From the NCBI RefSeq assembly GCF_018904615.1, contig NZ_JADCNH010000002.1, positions 186,001-250,000 on the forward strand: 64,000 bases of DNA, given 5' to 3'. The notes beneath the pieces were generated by a model. It was not told the DNA's origin and searched no databases. It saw nothing but the letters and a program-made list of their open reading frames with translations. A program made the translations under genes and the position numbers. Below are positions 61,360 to 64,000 of the stretch, in pieces; within the stretch, counting starts at the first letter, position 1; each line of letters opens with the position of its first letter. This DNA is from Verticiella alkaliphila. Its GTDB lineage: Bacteria > Pseudomonadota > Gammaproteobacteria > Burkholderiales > Burkholderiaceae_B.

Positions 61360-62289
61360 ATGGACCGGCTGAGAGCCGCAGAGGTGTTCGCCGAGATCGT
61401 GGGCCGCGGGAGTCTGTCTGCCGCAGCCGAGCGGCTGGGCATGTCGCGCGCCATGGTGACGCGGTACCTGGCAGAGATGGAAACCTGGGCCGGCGCGCGG
61501 CTGCTGCATCGCACGACGCGGCGGCTCAGCCTCACGCCGTCGGGCGAACAGGCGCTGGCGCGATGCCAGCAGATGCTGGCGTTGGCCGCAGAGGTGCCGA
61601 CCCCGGCCGAGGATGTGGAAGGGCCCCGGGGGCTCTTGCGCATCGCGTGTTCGCAGTCCCTCGCGCAGGATGTCCTGATGCCGGTGGTGAGCGCGTTCCT
61701 GCGCAGGCATCCCCTGGTGGCGGTGGACTTCCGTATCGATGCGCGGCCGGTCAATCTCGTGGAAGAGCGCATCGATCTCGCCATCCGGATCACCAACGAT
61801 CTGGACCCGAATCTCATCGCGCGTCGTCTGGGCGTGTGCGATTCCGTGGTCTGTGCGGCGCCCGCGTATCTCGAGGCGCACGGTGTACCGAGACGGCCAG
61901 AGGATCTGGCCACGCACAATTGCCTGACCTACTCACTCTTCGGCCGCAGTCTCTGGCTCTTTCACGACACCGCGGATGAACCGGTCAGCGTGCCGGTGGC
62001 CGGCAACCTGAGCGCCAACGAGAGCCATGTCCTGCTGGCAGCTGCCGAGGCGGGCGCCGGGGTGGCGTTGCAACCTGCGTACGCCGTGACGGCAGCGGTG
62101 GCGTCAGGCCGGCTGGTGCCCCTGCTCACCGGCTATCGGCCGCAGGCGCTCGGCATCCATGCGATCTATGCTTCGCGCCGGCACATGTCGCCGGCGCTGC
62201 GCACGCTGCTGGACGTCCTGTCTGCGCACTTCCAGGATCCCGCCAGGTGGCCGCCGATGCTGGCGGCCCCGGCGGGCAAGCCCGCGTGA
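61360..62289 (+). CDS. LysR-family regulator, divergent from the DsbA-family gene
   Basis: A regulator of 309 aa with a complete HTH (LRAAEVFAEIVGRGSLSAAA, then LGMSRAMVTRYLAEMETWAG) and effector domain (GLLRIACSQSLAQDVLMPVV, RIDLAIRITNDLDPNLIARR). It belongs to the CrgA/DmlR-like subgroup. The ATG at 61360 is preferred; an in-frame ATG at 61330 adds ten residues. It probably controls the divergent DsbA-family/reductase pair, which suggests an oxidative or electrophile signal. Confidence 0.88.
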   Translation: MDRLRAAEVFAEIVGRGSLSAAAERLGMSRAMVTRYLAEMETWAGARLLHRTTRRLSLTPSGEQALARCQQMLALAAEVPTPAEDVEGPRGLLRIACSQSLAQDVLMPVVSAFLRRHPLVAVDFRIDARPVNLVEERIDLAIRITNDLDPNLIARRLGVCDSVVCAAPAYLEAHGVPRRPEDLATHNCLTYSLFGRSLWLFHDTADEPVSVPVAGNLSANESHVLLAAAEAGAGVALQPAYAVTAAVASGRLVPLLTGYRPQALGIHAIYASRRHMSPALRTLLDVLSAHFQDPARWPPMLAAPAGKPA

Positions 62290-62319
62290 GGCATGCGGTG
62301 CGGGCTTACTGTCCTGCGT

Positions 62320-63894
62320 TCAAGCCCAGAGATCGCCCAACTCGCCGATGGCGGTGAGCAGATCCCCCATGAGCGACACATCGAACTCGTCCGACATGCC
62401 GAAGGACAGCGCCACCTCGCCACGGGTCATATCGCCCGTGCCAAGGGCCTCGGTCCAGTACTGCAGCCCGCCTGCGTCGCCCTCACGGTCCAGCAGATCG
62501 GCGTAGAGCGTCTGCACGAAGACGGTGTCCTCGAGCAGCCCGCGGCCATTGAGGAATTCGTCTGACAGCGTCATGTTCTGGGCGATGGATTCCACCGTGT
62601 CGTCGCCGAAGGCGTTGACCGTCCAGTGGTGAAAGCCCTGGGCATCGGGGTCGCGGTCCAGCAGGGCGTGATACAGCGTGCCGATCAGGAGGGAGACGTC
62701 GGCAACCGCCTCGATCACGAAGGTGGCATCGTCGAATTGCACGCCCCGCACGTTGTAGAGAATGTCCATGCGGCTTTCGTCTTCCGCCTCCACGGCCCAG
62801 ACGTTCTCGCCGAAGTCGATGCTGTAGTCGCCGCGCGAGCCGCTATAGATCACGGTGTTGAAGCCGTCGTTGCCGTGGATGGTGTTCCTGCCCGCGCCAG
62901 CGTCGAACCAGTTGTCCAGCGTGTTGCCGAAGAGGGTGTCATTGCCGGCGCCGCTCACGGCCGTGGTCACTTCCACGCCGTGGGCGATGGTGAAACCGCC
63001 ATGCACGCCCCTCACGAACGACAGAAAGCCGCCGCCACCCCATTCGAGCTCGAGCGTGGCCGGATTCAGATTGATCACGGCATCGCGCGCGCCGTCGTAG
63101 CGAATCACGTTATCGCCGAAGCTGTTCCAGATGGCGGTATAGCCCACGCCGGGGCCGTCCATGTCGGCTAGCTGATACACCGTGCCCGGCGCGCCGGCTT
63201 CGATCGCACCGTACTTCTGCTGAAGAATGGCAATGTCCAGGGCCATCGGTCCGGTGGCCCAACCGAAGTTGTCCGAGGGCGAGACGCGCATGGGGCCGGT
63301 CACCCAGCCATCGTTGTAGGACATCATGGTGTAGACGCCCTGGTTCAGCTCGAAGTCACCCGTGGTGCCGCCCAGGCCGTGATACGGCGAGTGGATCACG
63401 CCGGGCATCACTGGGGAGCCACCGCCATCGTCATGGGGATGGGCCAGCCCGAACATGTGGCCGAACTCGTGAGTGAGCGTGATGAAGCCGTAGCCGCCCT
63501 GGTCCAGCGCGCCGCCGGCTTCACGCGACCACTCAGGGCTCGCGACGTTGAACGACGCGATCGCGCCCGTCTGTCCGTACGTGTTCTCGCCGGGCGGGTT
63601 GGCCCAACCCAGCGTCGTGCTGCCGAAATCGAACAGGGCGAACCGCACGGTGGCCTGCGCCGGATCGTCCACCTCCACGAAGGTGAGTGGCGTGATGGCA
63701 GAAAAGAGCGAGAGGGCAAGGCGCGCCTGCTGCTGCTCGTAGTCATTCCAGCCGACCAGCGTCTTGGTCTCGACCGGTCCGTCCTCTTCAGCGACGAGAT
63801 CGAGCGTGGCGCCTTCCTTGAGGAATGCGTAGCTGATGACATTGCCTTCGAGGCGGGTTCCCCAGTCGATGGAGGCAAGCAGCGGATAGGACAT
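62320..63894 (-). CDS. RTX-type M10 metalloprotease (serralysin-like) with DUF4214-like repeats
   Basis: A protein of 524 aa. Residues about 150-190 carry HEFGHMFGLAHPHD, the HExxHxxGxxH zinc motif of M10B peptidases, and TMMSYND is the Met-turn. A short calcium-binding RTX segment follows (about 320-360, GAGNDTLFGN, GAGRNTIHGNDG). The last 150 residues hold two DUF4214-like repeats (LYHALLDRDPDAQGFHHW and LYADLLDREGDAGGLQYW). There is no Sec signal, so type I secretion through a C-terminal signal is expected, though no transporter genes are in the window. The start at 63894 is preferred; the in-frame ATG at 63969 would cross a TATACT promoter-like box. Confidence 0.87.
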   Translation of the reverse strand: MSYPLLASIDWGTRLEGNVISYAFLKEGATLDLVAEEDGPVETKTLVGWNDYEQQQARLALSLFSAITPLTFVEVDDPAQATVRFALFDFGSTTLGWANPPGENTYGQTGAIASFNVASPEWSREAGGALDQGGYGFITLTHEFGHMFGLAHPHDDGGGSPVMPGVIHSPYHGLGGTTGDFELNQGVYTMMSYNDGWVTGPMRVSPSDNFGWATGPMALDIAILQQKYGAIEAGAPGTVYQLADMDGPGVGYTAIWNSFGDNVIRYDGARDAVINLNPATLELEWGGGGFLSFVRGVHGGFTIAHGVEVTTAVSGAGNDTLFGNTLDNWFDAGAGRNTIHGNDGFNTVIYSGSRGDYSIDFGENVWAVEAEDESRMDILYNVRGVQFDDATFVIEAVADVSLLIGTLYHALLDRDPDAQGFHHWTVNAFGDDTVESIAQNMTLSDEFLNGRGLLEDTVFVQTLYADLLDREGDAGGLQYWTEALGTGDMTRGEVALSFGMSDEFDVSLMGDLLTAIGELGDLWA

Positions 63895-64000
63895 GGCAGA
63901 CGTCTCTTGGTTGGGAGCCAGAAAGCTCGGTGACCGCAGTATAGGCAGAGTTGTGAGTTTTTGTGCCATTTTGCGACCCGCTCGTGTGAGGGATTGACAT

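Noticed and set aside
1-64000. CRISPR array, rRNA, prophage or insertion sequence
   Set aside because: I found no regularly spaced repeats, no rRNA-like sequence, no transposase or phage structural genes, and no terminal inverted repeats with target duplications.

Overview
The window is GC-rich chromosomal DNA with the gene style of a betaproteobacterium. The best fit is Burkholderiales, near Alcaligenaceae/Bordetella. The main evidence is five periplasmic receptors of the Bug/TctC family, five LysR-type regulators (one broken), scattered small catabolic operons, and PEP carboxylase, Mig-14 and ElaA homologues. No rRNA, CRISPR array, prophage or insertion sequence was seen. The taxon is an inference from gene content.

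Region 1 (81-6248, minus strand) is the most unusual part. A two-domain KaiC-like ATPase overlaps a hybrid sensor kinase with degenerate and true receiver domains. Two tandem small genes follow, coding for peptides with a Nif11-like double-glycine leader and a short cysteine-containing core. The last gene is a c-di-GMP phosphodiesterase. Both peptide genes carry the same palindromic upstream element, and a scrap of the kinase gene lies between them, so the kinase-end/peptide cassette was duplicated and then trimmed.

Region 2 (6322-15921): D-amino-acid dehydrogenase diverges from an Lrp regulator, followed by a BisC-type molybdoenzyme. A plus-strand operon then runs cystathionine beta-lyase, DapA-family lyase, atypical SDR, Bug receptor and persulfide-dioxygenase-like metallo-hydrolase, which suggests catabolism of an organosulfur amino acid.

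Region 3 (15930-22874): small envelope proteins, a deletion scar joining the 3' ends of a LysR gene and a PEP mutase/isocitrate lyase-family gene, ExoD, a PLD-family enzyme, peroxiredoxin and a diguanylate cyclase.

Region 4 (22913-36910): a CoA ligase/acyl-CoA dehydrogenase/Bug operon with divergent LysR (the ligase is frameshifted), PEP carboxylase, glycerate 2-kinase, SMP-30 lactonase, Bug receptor, and a membrane PQQ glucose dehydrogenase with a damaged N-terminus. The last four fit sugar-acid use.

Region 5 (37101-46518): tRNA-Arg, a third double-glycine peptide, a RelE-type toxin-antitoxin pair with its promoter, an ene-reductase remnant, LysR with a metallo-hydrolase, Mig-14, an S9 peptidase, tRNA-His and small proteins.

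Region 6 (46585-55932): FAD-linked oxidase/TetR, then Bug, LysR, sulfatase, Bug (frameshifted), sulfatase and MFS, a likely sulfate-ester catabolic cluster.

Region 7 (56060-63894): phosphoketolase and acetate kinase, an NAD(P)-binding reductase, a DsbA-family protein with LysR, and an RTX-type M10 metalloprotease with DUF4214-like repeats.

Three genes (ligase, gcd, second sulfatase-cluster Bug) carry single-base G/C frameshifts. These may be real pseudogenes or assembly errors.
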